This document shows positions 6,278 to 14,598 of a stretch of 20,082 nt of DNA, one piece after another. The position numbers were made by a program, and so were the translations under genes. The stretch comes from Desulfobacteraceae bacterium (GTDB lineage: Bacteria > Desulfobacterota > Desulfobacteria > Desulfobacterales > SURF-15), in the NCBI GenBank assembly GCA_003599475.1, contig QZKK01000142.1, positions 1 to 20,082 on the forward strand. The letters run 5' to 3'. A model generated the notes under the pieces. The model was not told the origin of the DNA. It did not search any database and saw only the letters and a program-made list of their open reading frames with translations. Each line of letters begins with the position of its first letter. Position 1 is the first letter of the stretch.

Positions 6278-7303
6278 TCATGCCGACCCGCGTCCGGTCA
6301 TCTCCTTCGGAATCCGGCCCGTATGAGCGCATTCCGAACGGAGTCGACGCCCGACGATCCTCTCCATCATCTGTCCGGTTTTTAAAACTTCGTCCACATC
6401 GACCCCCGTGTCGATTCCCATCTCGTCCATCATCACGACCATGTCTTCTGTCGAGACCAGACCGGTGATGGTCGGATCCGGATAGTAGTACTCGCCGGTA
6501 CCTGCAACCGGCACGCCGTCGATGAAATTCGCAGGCTGTCCGCCGGTGCCCCCCAGAGTCGACTCGAAATGCGTGATACCGGCCTGAAGCGCCGCCAGAA
6601 CGTTGGCAAGGCCCCAGCCGCGGGTGACGTGGAAATGAGCCACATGTTTGGTGGGGTCCGGAATGGCATCCAGGATCATGGAGAAGTATTCGTAGACCCT
6701 GTCGGGCGGAGCCGATCCGTCGTGGTCGGCATGCTCGATATCGTCTGCGCCGATATCGAGCCATCTTTGGGTGAACTCGACGGCTTTCTTCAATTCCGTG
6801 GGGCCTTCGATCGGGCACCCCCAGATAGTGCTGACCGTGCCGCACACCTTCATTCCCACCTCATGGGCTTTTGGAATGTAGCTTTCGCACATCTTCCAGT
6901 AATCCTCGAGGGAAAGCCCCGAGTTTGTCCGGTGATGGCTTTCGCTGGTCGATACCATGAAAAGAATACGATCCGGACCGAAGCCTTCCTTTCTGGTTTG
7001 AACGGCCCGCTCGACCGCCTTTTCCCGGATCGTGACCGCGGTCATCTCGACATTTTTCAGCAGATGGCCGATCTTCTTGCTTTTATGAAGCCGCTTCATC
7101 AGATCGTCGGCATCCACGAACTGGGGCATCCCTTTCGGATTGCCGAAGTTTGTGACTTCGATCCGTTTGAAGCCCGAAAGTATCAACTGCTCCGCAACCC
7201 ATAGCTTGGCTTCGGTCGGAATGAACCTTTCCTCATGCTGAAAGCCGTCTCTTACCGTGATATCGCCGAGAACGACCTTTTTCGGATAGGATAAATGCGC
7301 CAT
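6278..7303 (-). CDS. HMG-CoA lyase-like (DRE-TIM type) protein lacking the catalytic-cysteine loop
   Basis: 341 aa from the ATG at 7303, which has AAGGAG 8 nt upstream; a longer frame to 7321 has no ribosome site. The fold is that of HMG-CoA lyase/pyruvate carboxyltransferase TIM barrels: T-V-R-D-G-F-Q-H-E (16-24, with R18 and D19), I-E-V-T-N-F (48-53) and a metal-site H-F-H (223-225), followed by G-L-A-N-V-L-A-A-L. True HMG-CoA lyases then have a GGCPYA-type loop carrying the catalytic cysteine. Here the loop reads G-G-T-G-G-Q-P-A (251-258), followed by an insertion of about 20 residues with E-Y-Y-Y. It is therefore a lyase or condensing enzyme acting on an unknown, probably CoA-linked, substrate. 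It sits between enoyl-CoA hydratase and the regulator. Confidence 0.82.
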   Translation of the reverse strand: MAHLSYPKKVVLGDITVRDGFQHEERFIPTEAKLWVAEQLILSGFKRIEVTNFGNPKGMPQFVDADDLMKRLHKSKKIGHLLKNVEMTAVTIREKAVERAVQTRKEGFGPDRILFMVSTSESHHRTNSGLSLEDYWKMCESYIPKAHEVGMKVCGTVSTIWGCPIEGPTELKKAVEFTQRWLDIGADDIEHADHDGSAPPDRVYEYFSMILDAIPDPTKHVAHFHVTRGWGLANVLAALQAGITHFESTLGGTGGQPANFIDGVPVAGTGEYYYPDPTITGLVSTEDMVVMMDEMGIDTGVDVDEVLKTGQMMERIVGRRLRSECAHTGRIPKEMTGRGSA

Positions 7304-7319
7304 TCTGAAGTCTCCTTGC

Positions 7320-7572
7320 AATGTCCAATGTAGAATGTAAAATTTCCAATGATCAAGTCAAATGGTACAGGTCCCGGTATCGAATTTCCGAACCCCCACC
7401 AAGCAACCGCCTGCAACCTGAAAATAAAAATTCCATGGTATTATGTTAATGCCCTTCGATCGGACTCTCAAGCCCCAATCCGGTGCAGAGAGAAGTGTTC
7501 TCCGATTCAGGCCCTGCGTTTTCTTCGTGCTTGGAAATTGGACATTGGAAATTCTGCATTGGACATTTTTCC
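7320..7572. repeat. inverted pair of heptamer arrays (AATGTCC type)
   Basis: The left arm (7320-7361) is built of 7-bp words such as AATGTCC, AATGTAG and AATTTCC. The right arm (7531-7572) is built of TTGGACA and TTGGAAA words, the reverse-complement theme. The outer 17 bases of the arms pair with one mismatch. The pair brackets about 170 bp between the enoyl-CoA hydratase stop and the lyase-like start, and the right arm ends 2 bp before that stop codon. Confidence 0.8.
7334..7361 (-). promoter_or_regulatory. possible internal promoter for lyase-like gene and regulator
   Basis: On the minus strand TTGACT (7361-7356) is followed after 16 bp by TACATT (7339-7334), giving a start near 7327 and a short leader. 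The -10 box falls inside the heptamer array, so this may be chance. Confidence 0.3.
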
Positions 7573-7573
7573 C

Positions 7574-8356
7574 TTATTTCCCTTTGTAGACCGGTTTTCT
7601 TTTTTCGCGAAATGCGGCAAGCCCTTCGAGCCGATCCTCTGTTGGGATGGTCACCCAGTAGGCATTGGATTCGATCGCCAGACCGGTATGAAGATCGGTT
7701 TCCATGCCGTAATCGATGGCATATTTTGCCTGTTGGACGGCAATCGGGCCCCCCTCGCAAATCGCCGAGGCCATTTTCCGACACTCGTCCAAAAGGAGTC
7801 CGGGTTCACAAACCCGGTTGACGAGCCCGATCGAAACAGCCTCCTGTGCATCCACCCGCCGGCCGGTAAAGATAAGCTCCTTTGCCTTTCCCTTGCCGAT
7901 AAGCCTCGGCAGACGCTGCGTCCCTCCGGCTCCGGGAATGATGGCAAGACGGGTTTCGGTCGATCCCAGGGTGGCATTTGTAGAAGCGATTCGGATATCG
8001 CAGGCGAGAGCCAATTCGATGCCGCCGCCGAGTGCAAGCCCGTTTACGGCCGCAATCACCGGTTTGTTCAACAATTCGATATCTGTAAAAAGATTTCGGA
8101 TGGTATATATGTATCGCTTTACCTGAGCCTCCGAGAGCGAACGCCGCTCCTTCAGGTCCGCGCCTGCGCTGAAGGCCTTGTCACCGGCTCCCGTGATGAT
8201 GACGACCCTTACCTCGGAATCGAACCGGATCTCGTCGATTTCATTCCGAATCGCATGGAGCAGTTCGAAATTGAATGCGTTCATCACCTCCGGGCGATTC
8301 AGCGTCAGCCAAACCGTGTGATCCTTCCGATCGACCCGTAAAACCGCCTCCCCCAT
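7574..8356 (-). CDS. enoyl-CoA hydratase (crotonase family, AUH-like)
   Basis: 260 aa, standard length. The oxyanion-hole segments appear as F-S-A-G-A-D-L-K-E (62-70) and N-G-L-A-L-G-G-G-I-E-L-A (105-116). Both catalytic glutamates are present 20 residues apart: E114 in GGGIELA and E134 in S-T-E-T-R-L-A-I-I-P-G. This spacing matches E144/E164 of rat mitochondrial hydratase, from memory. The C-terminal part (G-M-E-T-D-L-H-T-G-L-A-I-E, then D-R-L-E-G-L-A-A-F-R-E-K-R) is very like AUH/methylglutaconyl-CoA hydratases, but bacterial crotonyl-CoA hydratases of beta-oxidation share it. In this cluster hydration of crotonyl-CoA to 3-hydroxybutyryl-CoA is the simplest role. AAAGGAGG lies 8 nt before the ATG. 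It follows acyl-CoA dehydrogenase in the same direction. Confidence 0.92.
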   Translation of the reverse strand: MGEAVLRVDRKDHTVWLTLNRPEVMNAFNFELLHAIRNEIDEIRFDSEVRVVIITGAGDKAFSAGADLKERRSLSEAQVKRYIYTIRNLFTDIELLNKPVIAAVNGLALGGGIELALACDIRIASTNATLGSTETRLAIIPGAGGTQRLPRLIGKGKAKELIFTGRRVDAQEAVSIGLVNRVCEPGLLLDECRKMASAICEGGPIAVQQAKYAIDYGMETDLHTGLAIESNAYWVTIPTEDRLEGLAAFREKRKPVYKGK

Positions 8357-8383
8357 GGTTCATCCTCCTTTCTGGAAAGAGCG

Positions 8384-8447
8384 AGAAGGATAGAAGGAAA
8401 GAAGGAAAGAACGAAATATCTTTCTTAACTTCTCAACTTCTTCGCTG
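8384..8447. repeat. octamer-period purine/pyrimidine inverted array
   Basis: Four 8-bp words of the type AGAAGGAA (8384-8415) are followed by a short centre. Pyrimidine octamers of the type CTCAACTT/CTTAACTT then run from 8424 to 8447. The two halves are roughly reverse complements and could form a long, imperfect RNA hairpin upstream of enoyl-CoA hydratase. Confidence 0.7.
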
Positions 8448-8450
8448 CCC

Positions 8451-8526
8451 TCCGACCTCTGACCTCCGACCTCTGTCTCCGACCTCCGACTTCCGACCTC
8501 TGTCTTCCGACCTCTGTCTTCTGGTT
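8451..8526. repeat. heptamer-period array (TCCGACC/TCTGTCT)
   Basis: About eleven successive words follow the pattern TCCGACC, TCTGACC or TCTGTCT, with one 6-bp word. The array starts 3 bp after the octamer array and runs to within 4 bp of the acyl-CoA dehydrogenase stop codon. Confidence 0.85.
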
Positions 8527-8529
8527 CTT

Positions 8530-9678
8530 CTAGCATCCGATGTAGCGTGAAATGACGATCCGCTGAACCTCAGAGGTTCCTTCACCGATGTCCAGCAGCT
8601 TCTGGTCCCGATAATACCGTTCCACGCTGTAGTCCTTCATGAGCCCGTATCCGCCATGGATCTGCACGGCACGGTCGACGACACGCCCCATCACTTCCGA
8701 GCAGTATACCTTTGCCATTGCCGCCTCTTTCTCGAAAGACCTGCCGTGATCTCTGAGCCAGCAGGCCTTGTAGGTGAGGTTTCTGGCACATTCGATTTCC
8801 AGGGCGGAGTCGGCAAGCTTAAAAGCGATCGCCTGGAATTTGCAGATGGGCTGCCCGAACTGAACCCTTTTTCTCGCATATTTCAAGGCCGCTTCGTATG
8901 CCCCCTGTGCGCCTCCCAACCCCATGGAAGCAATCGAGAGCCTGCCGCCGTCCAGGGTCTTCAACATCTGGTGCAGTCCGTCCCCTTTCGCCCCGAGAAC
9001 GTTTGCTTTTGGAATTCGTACATCATCGAAGTAAAGTTCGGCGGTATCGGACGAACGCCACATCATCTTCCTCTTCATTGAAACTGCTTTGAACCCGGGC
9101 GTCCCCTGTTCTACGATGAAACAGGTATATTCGTGCTTGCCGTTGGGTCGGGCTCCGGTGACTGCCTGAACGGTAACCCCTAGAGAGAGCTCGCATGCGC
9201 CGTTTGTAATAAAAATCTTGGACCCGTTGATCACCCATGTATCGCCGTCTTCCACTGCCGTCGTCTTGCTGCCTCCGGCATCGGAACCGGCTGTCGGTTC
9301 GGTAAGTCCGAACCCCCACAGTCCTTCTCCGCTGCAGAGCTTCGGCAGATATTTTCTTTTCTGTTCTTCGGTGCCGTAGTAATAGATCGGACCGATGCCC
9401 AGAGAATTGCCGGCTGCCACTGTGGCGGCCTGGGAGCCATCGATGCGGGCGATCTCCTCGACGGCGATGATATAGGAAAGATAGTCGAGTCCCTGCCCCC
9501 CGTACTTTTCAGAAACAAACATTCCGAACAATCCGATTTCCCCCATTTTTTGCGTCAATTCGGGAGAAAAAGTTTCTTTTTCATCCAGTTCGCCGGCAAC
9601 CGGTGCGATTTCACTTTCGGCAAACTTACGGACCTCTTTTCGGATCATCTCCTGCTCTTTTGTCAAATCGAAATCCAA
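8530..9678 (-). CDS. acyl-CoA dehydrogenase (short/branched-chain type)
   Basis: 382 aa from a TTG start at 9678. AGGAGG lies 5 nt before this TTG, and the protein then opens M-D-F-D-L-T-K-E-Q as in the family. The longer frame to the ATG at 9756 adds a non-homologous leader and has no ribosome site. Three domains are visible: N-terminal helical, middle beta (G-L-T-E-P-T-A-G-S-D-A-G, FAD/substrate contact) and C-terminal helical (R-x-Q-F-G-Q-P-I, Q-I-H-G-G-Y-G). The catalytic base is E366 in G-E-G-T-S-E-V-Q-R, the short/medium-chain position. The alternative isovaleryl-CoA dehydrogenase position carries Gly (L-D-G-G-R), arguing against that activity. It probably oxidises butyryl-CoA or isobutyryl-CoA, passing electrons to ETF, which is not in the window. 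Confidence 0.93.
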   Translation of the reverse strand: MDFDLTKEQEMIRKEVRKFAESEIAPVAGELDEKETFSPELTQKMGEIGLFGMFVSEKYGGQGLDYLSYIIAVEEIARIDGSQAATVAAGNSLGIGPIYYYGTEEQKRKYLPKLCSGEGLWGFGLTEPTAGSDAGGSKTTAVEDGDTWVINGSKIFITNGACELSLGVTVQAVTGARPNGKHEYTCFIVEQGTPGFKAVSMKRKMMWRSSDTAELYFDDVRIPKANVLGAKGDGLHQMLKTLDGGRLSIASMGLGGAQGAYEAALKYARKRVQFGQPICKFQAIAFKLADSALEIECARNLTYKACWLRDHGRSFEKEAAMAKVYCSEVMGRVVDRAVQIHGGYGLMKDYSVERYYRDQKLLDIGEGTSEVQRIVISRYIGC

Positions 9679-9745
9679 TGAAACCTCCTCTCCGGAAACA
9701 GGGGGGCCAGGAATTGCGGCTGCAAGGGTGGATCCAGTCGAAATC

Positions 9746-9775
9746 AGCATATCCAAGCAGGATAAATCTTGTCAA
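9746..9775 (-). promoter_or_regulatory. sigma-70-like promoter for acyl-CoA dehydrogenase operon
   Basis: On the minus strand a perfect TTGACA (9775-9770) is followed after 18 bp by TATGCT (9751-9746). The predicted start is near 9739, about 60 nt before the TTG start codon. This also argues against the longer frame that would start at 9756, inside the promoter. Confidence 0.6.
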
Positions 9776-9875
9776 CAGGTTTTGCAAAGGCGGAGGGTTG
9801 GAAGTAGTCCTTTCTTCAAAGCTGCTAACAAGTTTAAATAATTGGCGATATCATGACCTCTTACGGATTGGACTC

Positions 9876-9904
9876 TTGATTTTTTCATCGGTTCTATATA
9901 TGAA
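9876..9904 (+). promoter_or_regulatory. possible icmF promoter
   Basis: TTGATT (9876-9881), a 17-bp spacer and TATGAA (9899-9904), each matching consensus at four of six positions. It would give a leader of about 115 nt containing the dyad at 9948-9981. Confidence 0.35.
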
Positions 9905-9947
9905 CTGTAAATTGCAGGCAAGATGACCTATACTTGAGGCATTCAAG

Positions 9948-9981
9948 GGCACCGGCGGGTTCCTCTCAACCGGCGGATGCC
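9948..9981. promoter_or_regulatory. 14-bp imperfect dyad in icmF leader
   Basis: The arms GGCACCGGCGGGTT and AACCGGCGGATGCC are reverse complements at 11 of 14 positions around a 6-bp centre. It could be an operator for one of the XRE-cupin regulators or a leader hairpin. The related word CCGGCGG is also a near direct repeat, so the element could be read either way. Confidence 0.4.
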
Positions 9982-10027
9982 CGATACCGGATACCTCACA
10001 GCAGCCATTCACACGACAGGAGGAGCC

Positions 10028-13000
10028 ATGCAAGCCGACACGGCGGGTTATCGACCCGCGCATCAGATTCGAGTCGTAACGGCAACGTCTCTGTTCGACG
10101 GCCATGATGCCTCCATCAACATCATGCGGCGGATCCTGCAGGACAGCGGCGCCGAAGTCATCCACCTGGGACACAACCGATCGGCTCAGGAAATCGTCGA
10201 TGCCGCCATCGAAGAAGACGTTCAGGGTATCGGTATATCCAGTTATCAGGGAGGCCACATCGAGTTTTTCAAATATATCGTCGACCTGCTCAGGGAAAAA
10301 AAAGCCGATCACATCCGGGTCTTCGGCGGGGGAGGCGGCGTCATCATCCCGTCGGAGGTCCGGGAGCTCGAATCATACGGCGTAGCCAAAATCTACTCGC
10401 CCGAAGACGGCGCCCGCATCGGTCTGCAGGGCATCATCGATCATATGCTTCGGGAAATGGATTTTTCGACCGTTTCAGACCTCCGCTTCGATTTCTCACG
10501 GCTCTCTCCTTCAAATAAGGGGATGGTGGCCAATCTGATCACGGCCGTCGAACAGGCAAAGATCGAAGAAAACGGAAACCTGGCCCGGATCCGGTCGGAA
10601 CTGGCCAAAAGAATCGCCGACCGGAGCGCTCCGATTCCGATCATCGGGATAACGGGCACAGGGGGCTCAGGAAAGTCTTCCATTACAGACGAACTCATCA
10701 CCCGGCTGCTGCTGGATATGGAGGATCTGACCGTCGGAATCGTCACGTGCGATCCTTCCCGCCGGAAGACCGGCGGGGCGCTTCTCGGCGATCGGATCCG
10801 TATGAATGCCATCGGCAATTCCCGGATCTACATGAGATCGCTGGCTACACGGCAATCCCGCACGGAGGTCTCCGACGCATTGTCCGATGCCATCGATGTT
10901 TTGAAAGGGGCGGGATTCGACCTGATCCTTGCGGAGACTGCAGGCATCGGCCAAGGGGATTCAACCGTTGCCGATATTGCCGATGTTTGCGTATACGTCA
11001 TGACAGGCGATTTCGGGGCGGCATCACAGCTTGAAAAAATCGATATGCTCGACTATGCGGATCTTGTTGCCGTCAACAAGTTCGAAAAAAGGGGGGGAGA
11101 AGATGCGGTGCGGGATGTCCGAAAACAGGTCCAGCGAAACCGGAAGGCCTGGAGCCGGTCCCCGGAGGATATGCCGGTATTCGGCACTATCGCTTCGAAA
11201 TTCCACGACGACGGAGTAACCGCTCTCTATCATGCACTGCTCGACACGGTTTTCGAAAAAACCGGGGTGCGGCTTCATTCCTCTCTGAACCGCCCTCCGG
11301 GAAAGGTGTCGACCTCCAATGCCGTCATCATTCCGGCGGCACGAATACGGTATCTTTCGGAGATTGCCGAAACCGTGCGCCGATATCATCGCCTGACGGC
11401 TTCGCAAGCCGATTCGGTTCGGGCCGTGTGGCATCTGAAGGAAAGCCTGGAAGCCCTCGACCAAAACCGGTCCGGGGATACCGAAACACTCCTACCCCGC
11501 CTGAAAGAAGAGATTCGAAAGACGGAAAGCCAAATCGAGCCGGAAACACGGCGGGTTCTCAAGGAGTGGGAAGAGATTGAAAAGGATTATGCCGGGGACG
11601 AGGTCGTCTACCGGGTCAGAGAGCGGGAAATCCGGGTGCCGCTTTTCACCGAATCGCTTTCCCACACCCGGATTCCCAAAATCGCACTGCCTAAATTCAA
11701 GGATCCGGGGGAGATCTACCGGTGGCTCCGGGAAGAAAACGTACCCGGTAAGTTTCCTTTTACCGCCGGAGTCTTTCCGCTTAGGCGCACCGATGAGCAT
11801 CCGACCAGAATGTTTGCCGGTGAAGGGGATCCGGCCCGCACGAACCGGCGGTTCAAGATGCTCTCGGCCGATTCCGAAGCCAAACGCCTGTCGACTGCTT
11901 TCGACTCGGTGACCCTCTACGGGCATGACCCGGAAACCCAACCGGATGTCTACGGAAAAGTCGGCACCTCGGGAGTCAGTATCTGCACTCTGGACGATGT
12001 CAGAGTCCTTTACGGCGGCTTCGACCTCTGCTCACCGAATACGTCGGTTTCCATGACCATCAACGGCCCCGCCCCCATCATCCTCGCCATGTTTCTCAAT
12101 GCCGCAGTCGACCAGCAGCAGGATCGATTCAAGCAGGAGACCGGTCGCAACCCCGGTCCGGATGAAGCCGAAAAGATTCGGACCGACGTGTTGTCGAATG
12201 TCCGCGGCACGGTTCAGGCCGACATCCTGAAGGAAGACCAGGGGCAGAACACCTGCATCTTCTCGATCGATTTTTCGTTGAAGATGATGGGGGACATCCA
12301 GCAGTATTTCATCGATCGGAAAGTCCGCAACTTCTATTCCGTCTCCATTTCCGGATACCACATCGCCGAAGCCGGCGCCAACCCGATCACCCAGCTTGCG
12401 CTCACCCTGGCAAACGGCTTTACCTATGTCGAGTACTACCTTTCCAGGGGAATGCCGGTGGACAGTTTCGCTCCGAACCTATCCTTTTTCTTTTCAAACG
12501 GAATGGATCCCGAATACACGGTGATCGGCCGGGTGGCCCGGCGCATCTGGGCGATCGCCATGCGGGAAATATACAATGGGTCGGATCGTTCCCAGATGCT
12601 CAAATACCACATCCAGACATCGGGACGATCGCTTCATGCCCAGGACATTCAGTTCAACGATGTGCGGACCACCCTCCAGGCGCTCTGCGCCATCTACGAC
12701 AACTGCAACAGCCTCCATACCAATGCCTTCGACGAAGCCATCACCACACCCAGCAGGGAATCGGTTCGGCGGGCCCTGGCCATCCAGCTCATCATCAACA
12801 ACGAATGGGGGATGAGCAGGACGGAAAACGTCAACCAGGGTAGCTTTATCGTGGAAGAGCTGACGCGTCTTGTGGAGGAGGCGGTTCTCGTGGAATTCGA
12901 TCGTATCACCGAACGCGGCGGGGTTCTTGGGGCGATGGAAACAGGGTATCAGCGCAGCCGGATTCAGGAGGAATCGATCTACTACGAGAGACTCAAGCAC

Positions 13001-13309
13001 GAGGGAAAGCTTCCCATCATCGGGGTCAATACCTTCCGCGATCCGGACGCAGGGGATGGAGAACTCAGCGAATCGATCGAGCTGGCCAGAGCGACCGAAG
13101 CCGAAAAGCGATCCCAGCTTCAGAGGCTGGCCGATTTCAAAAAAAGGAACGAAAAGCAGGCCCCCTCCGCCCTGAAGCGGCTCCAGCAGACAGCCCTGTC
13201 GGGGGGAAATGTTTTCGAAGAACTCATGCAGACCGTTAAGTACTGTTCGCTGGGGCAAATCACCCAGGCGCTCTTTGCGGTGGGGGGAAAGTACCGGCGA
13301 AATATGTGA
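10028..13309 (+). CDS. icmF: fused isobutyryl-CoA mutase IcmF
   Basis: 1093 aa, full length for IcmF. This adenosylcobalamin enzyme interconverts isobutyryl-CoA and n-butyryl-CoA and carries its own G-protein chaperone. The order is B12 domain (about 10-150, F-D-G-H-D-A-S with the cobalt-ligand His26, then H-L-G-H-N-R-S), GTPase (P-loop G-T-G-G-S-G-K-S-S near 210-218, N-K-F-E at 350-353) and mutase barrel (about 560-1093). Active-site Phe596 (R-M-F-A-G-E-G) and Gln740 (G-Q-N-T-C-I-F) align with a constant offset of two to F598/Q742 that I recall for the Geobacillus enzyme. That predicts isobutyryl/butyryl rather than methylmalonyl or pivalyl specificity. AGGAGG lies 5 nt before the ATG at 10028; the upstream frame to 9977 runs through the leader dyad and is not used. 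Confidence 0.97.
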   Translation: MQADTAGYRPAHQIRVVTATSLFDGHDASINIMRRILQDSGAEVIHLGHNRSAQEIVDAAIEEDVQGIGISSYQGGHIEFFKYIVDLLREKKADHIRVFGGGGGVIIPSEVRELESYGVAKIYSPEDGARIGLQGIIDHMLREMDFSTVSDLRFDFSRLSPSNKGMVANLITAVEQAKIEENGNLARIRSELAKRIADRSAPIPIIGITGTGGSGKSSITDELITRLLLDMEDLTVGIVTCDPSRRKTGGALLGDRIRMNAIGNSRIYMRSLATRQSRTEVSDALSDAIDVLKGAGFDLILAETAGIGQGDSTVADIADVCVYVMTGDFGAASQLEKIDMLDYADLVAVNKFEKRGGEDAVRDVRKQVQRNRKAWSRSPEDMPVFGTIASKFHDDGVTALYHALLDTVFEKTGVRLHSSLNRPPGKVSTSNAVIIPAARIRYLSEIAETVRRYHRLTASQADSVRAVWHLKESLEALDQNRSGDTETLLPRLKEEIRKTESQIEPETRRVLKEWEEIEKDYAGDEVVYRVREREIRVPLFTESLSHTRIPKIALPKFKDPGEIYRWLREENVPGKFPFTAGVFPLRRTDEHPTRMFAGEGDPARTNRRFKMLSADSEAKRLSTAFDSVTLYGHDPETQPDVYGKVGTSGVSICTLDDVRVLYGGFDLCSPNTSVSMTINGPAPIILAMFLNAAVDQQQDRFKQETGRNPGPDEAEKIRTDVLSNVRGTVQADILKEDQGQNTCIFSIDFSLKMMGDIQQYFIDRKVRNFYSVSISGYHIAEAGANPITQLALTLANGFTYVEYYLSRGMPVDSFAPNLSFFFSNGMDPEYTVIGRVARRIWAIAMREIYNGSDRSQMLKYHIQTSGRSLHAQDIQFNDVRTTLQALCAIYDNCNSLHTNAFDEAITTPSRESVRRALAIQLIINNEWGMSRTENVNQGSFIVEELTRLVEEAVLVEFDRITERGGVLGAMETGYQRSRIQEESIYYERLKHEGKLPIIGVNTFRDPDAGDGELSESIELARATEAEKRSQLQRLADFKKRNEKQAPSALKRLQQTALSGGNVFEELMQTVKYCSLGQITQALFAVGGKYRRNM

Positions 13310-13314
13310 ATAGT

Positions 13315-13394
13315 GCTGGATGCTTGATACTGGATGCTTGATACTGGGCAACATCCAGGATCCAGAACCCAGCATCCAGTATCCAGCATCAAAC
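13315..13394. repeat. inverted pair of heptamer arrays (TGGATGC type)
   Basis: The left arm (13315-13349) has five 7-bp words and includes a perfect 14-bp tandem duplication, TGGATGCTTGATAC, at 13317-13344. The right arm (13353-13394) has six words of the type ATCCAGC/ATCCAGT, the reverse-complement theme in the same phase. With only 3 bp between them the arms could form a long hairpin in the icmF-thiolase transcript. Confidence 0.88.
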
Positions 13395-13417
13395 TGAACA
13401 GGAGGAGGAAAGTTCTA

Positions 13418-14593
13418 ATGAAAGAAGCAGTCATTGTGAGCGCTGTCCGGACGCCGCTTGGAAACTTCAACGGTTCCCTGGGTCAAATCGGGGCAACCGA
13501 GCTGGGAGCGGTGGTTGTCAGCGCGGCAATCCAGAGAGCCGGAATCGACAAGAAAGCGGTTGATGAAGTCATCATGGGAAATGTGCTTCCCTGTGGATAC
13601 GGTCAGAATCCCGCCAAACAGGCCGCCGTAAAAGCCGGGCTGCCCTGGGAGGCGGAGTGCCTGACGATCAACAAGGTTTGCGGATCCGCTCTGAAGGCTG
13701 TCATGCTCGCCGCCCAGTCCGTTCAGCTCGGCGATGCCGAGGTTGTGGTCGCCGGCGGAATGGAAAACATGACCATGGCCCCCTACTTTCTGGAAAAAGC
13801 CCGTTTCGGATACCGCCTGGGTCCGGGCGCTCTGCAGGATCATATGGTTCGGGACGGGCTTTGGGATATCGTAAACGATTTTCACATGGGCATTTCAAAC
13901 GAACTCTGCTCGGAAAAGTACGGCATCGGCAGAGAGGAGCAGGACCGCTACGCGGCCAAATCTTATGAGAGAGCCCTCCAGGCCATCCGGTCGGGCCGGT
14001 TCAAGGATGAGATCGTTCCGGTCCCGCTTCCCCAGCGCAAGGGAGGGCCGGCTGCCTTCGAAACCGACGAATGTCCCCGGGAGACCCCGTATGAAACGCT
14101 TTCGAAGATGAAGCCGGCCTTCAAGACAGACGGCCTGACGACCGCCGGAAACGCCTCGATCATCAGCGACGGCGCCGCCGCCGTCGTCGTCATGTCGAAA
14201 GAGAAGGCGGAATCGCTCGGGTGCCGTATCCTTGCCGTCATCGGCGCCCAGGCATCCTCAGGAATCGATATGAAATACGTCCTGGTCGCCCCGATATGGG
14301 CCATTCCGAAGTGCCTGGCCAAAGAAGGAATCGACAAGAAGGATGTGGACCTCTTCGAAATCAACGAGGCGTTCAGCGGCTCTACCGTCGCAGTGCTCAA
14401 AGAGCTCGATCTCAATCCGGATCGGGTCAACGTAAACGGCGGCAGCGTGGCTTTGGGGCATCCGATCGGAGCCAGCGGATGCCGCGTTCTGGTCACCCTC
14501 ATCCACGAGATGATCAAACGGGACAAAAAGACCGGTCTGGCTTCGCTCTGCCTGGGGGGCGGAGAGGCGGTGGCGTTGGTGGTAAAACGGTAG
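13418..14593 (+). CDS. acetyl-CoA acetyltransferase (thiolase II)
   Basis: 391 aa from the ATG at 13418, preceded by GGAGGAGG 9 nt upstream. The longer frame begins within the repeat hairpin and is rejected. The catalytic set is complete: nucleophile Cys88 in K-V-C-G-S-A-L, His348 in A-L-G-H-P-I-G-A-S-G and Cys378 in S-L-C-L-G-G-G. These match the biosynthetic/degradative thiolase II numbering of Zoogloea (C89, H348, C378, from memory). It should split acetoacetyl-CoA with CoA to two acetyl-CoA, the last step of butyrate oxidation, or run in reverse. It lies 108 bp after icmF with a repeat hairpin between and is probably co-transcribed. Chain-length specificity cannot be read with certainty. 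Confidence 0.95.
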   Translation: MKEAVIVSAVRTPLGNFNGSLGQIGATELGAVVVSAAIQRAGIDKKAVDEVIMGNVLPCGYGQNPAKQAAVKAGLPWEAECLTINKVCGSALKAVMLAAQSVQLGDAEVVVAGGMENMTMAPYFLEKARFGYRLGPGALQDHMVRDGLWDIVNDFHMGISNELCSEKYGIGREEQDRYAAKSYERALQAIRSGRFKDEIVPVPLPQRKGGPAAFETDECPRETPYETLSKMKPAFKTDGLTTAGNASIISDGAAAVVVMSKEKAESLGCRILAVIGAQASSGIDMKYVLVAPIWAIPKCLAKEGIDKKDVDLFEINEAFSGSTVAVLKELDLNPDRVNVNGGSVALGHPIGASGCRVLVTLIHEMIKRDKKTGLASLCLGGGEAVALVVKR

Positions 14594-14598
14594 ATACA

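Larger units (their letters stand above)
9679..10027. other. divergent regulatory region between acyl-CoA dehydrogenase and icmF
   Basis: A 349-bp AT-richer region holding candidate promoters for both directions and a GC-rich dyad near icmF. No heptamer or octamer array is present, unlike most other spacers here. I saw no open frame with gene-like character and no cobalamin riboswitch core motif. Confidence 0.6.

Noticed and set aside
7349..8341. Plus-strand open frame of 330 codons opposite enoyl-CoA hydratase
   Set aside because: The opposite strand encodes a hydratase with both catalytic glutamates. This frame has no recognisable domain and crosses an inverted repeat array.
8451..8526. 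CRISPR array
   Set aside because: The period is 7 bp with no unique spacers, and there are no cas genes in the window.
5629..9678. Leucine/isovalerate degradation operon
   Set aside because: The hydratase is AUH-like and a lyase-like gene is present. However, no methylcrotonyl-CoA carboxylase is seen, the dehydrogenase has its base at the short-chain rather than the isovaleryl position, and the lyase lacks the key cysteine loop.
9679..9756. N-terminal extension of the first acyl-CoA dehydrogenase to the ATG at 9756
   Set aside because: The extra 26 residues do not match the family, there is no ribosome site, and the ATG lies within the predicted promoter, upstream of the likely transcript start. 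The TTG at 9678 has a strong AGGAGG.
9776..10027. Cobalamin riboswitch upstream of icmF
   Set aside because: The gene is B12-dependent, but I could not find the conserved GCCACTG-type core or the expected helix layout in the leader.
12494..13375. Minus-strand open frame of 293 codons opposite the end of icmF
   Set aside because: It lies wholly opposite a well-supported mutase domain, has no family pattern or ribosome site, and is typical of a shadow frame in GC-rich coding DNA.
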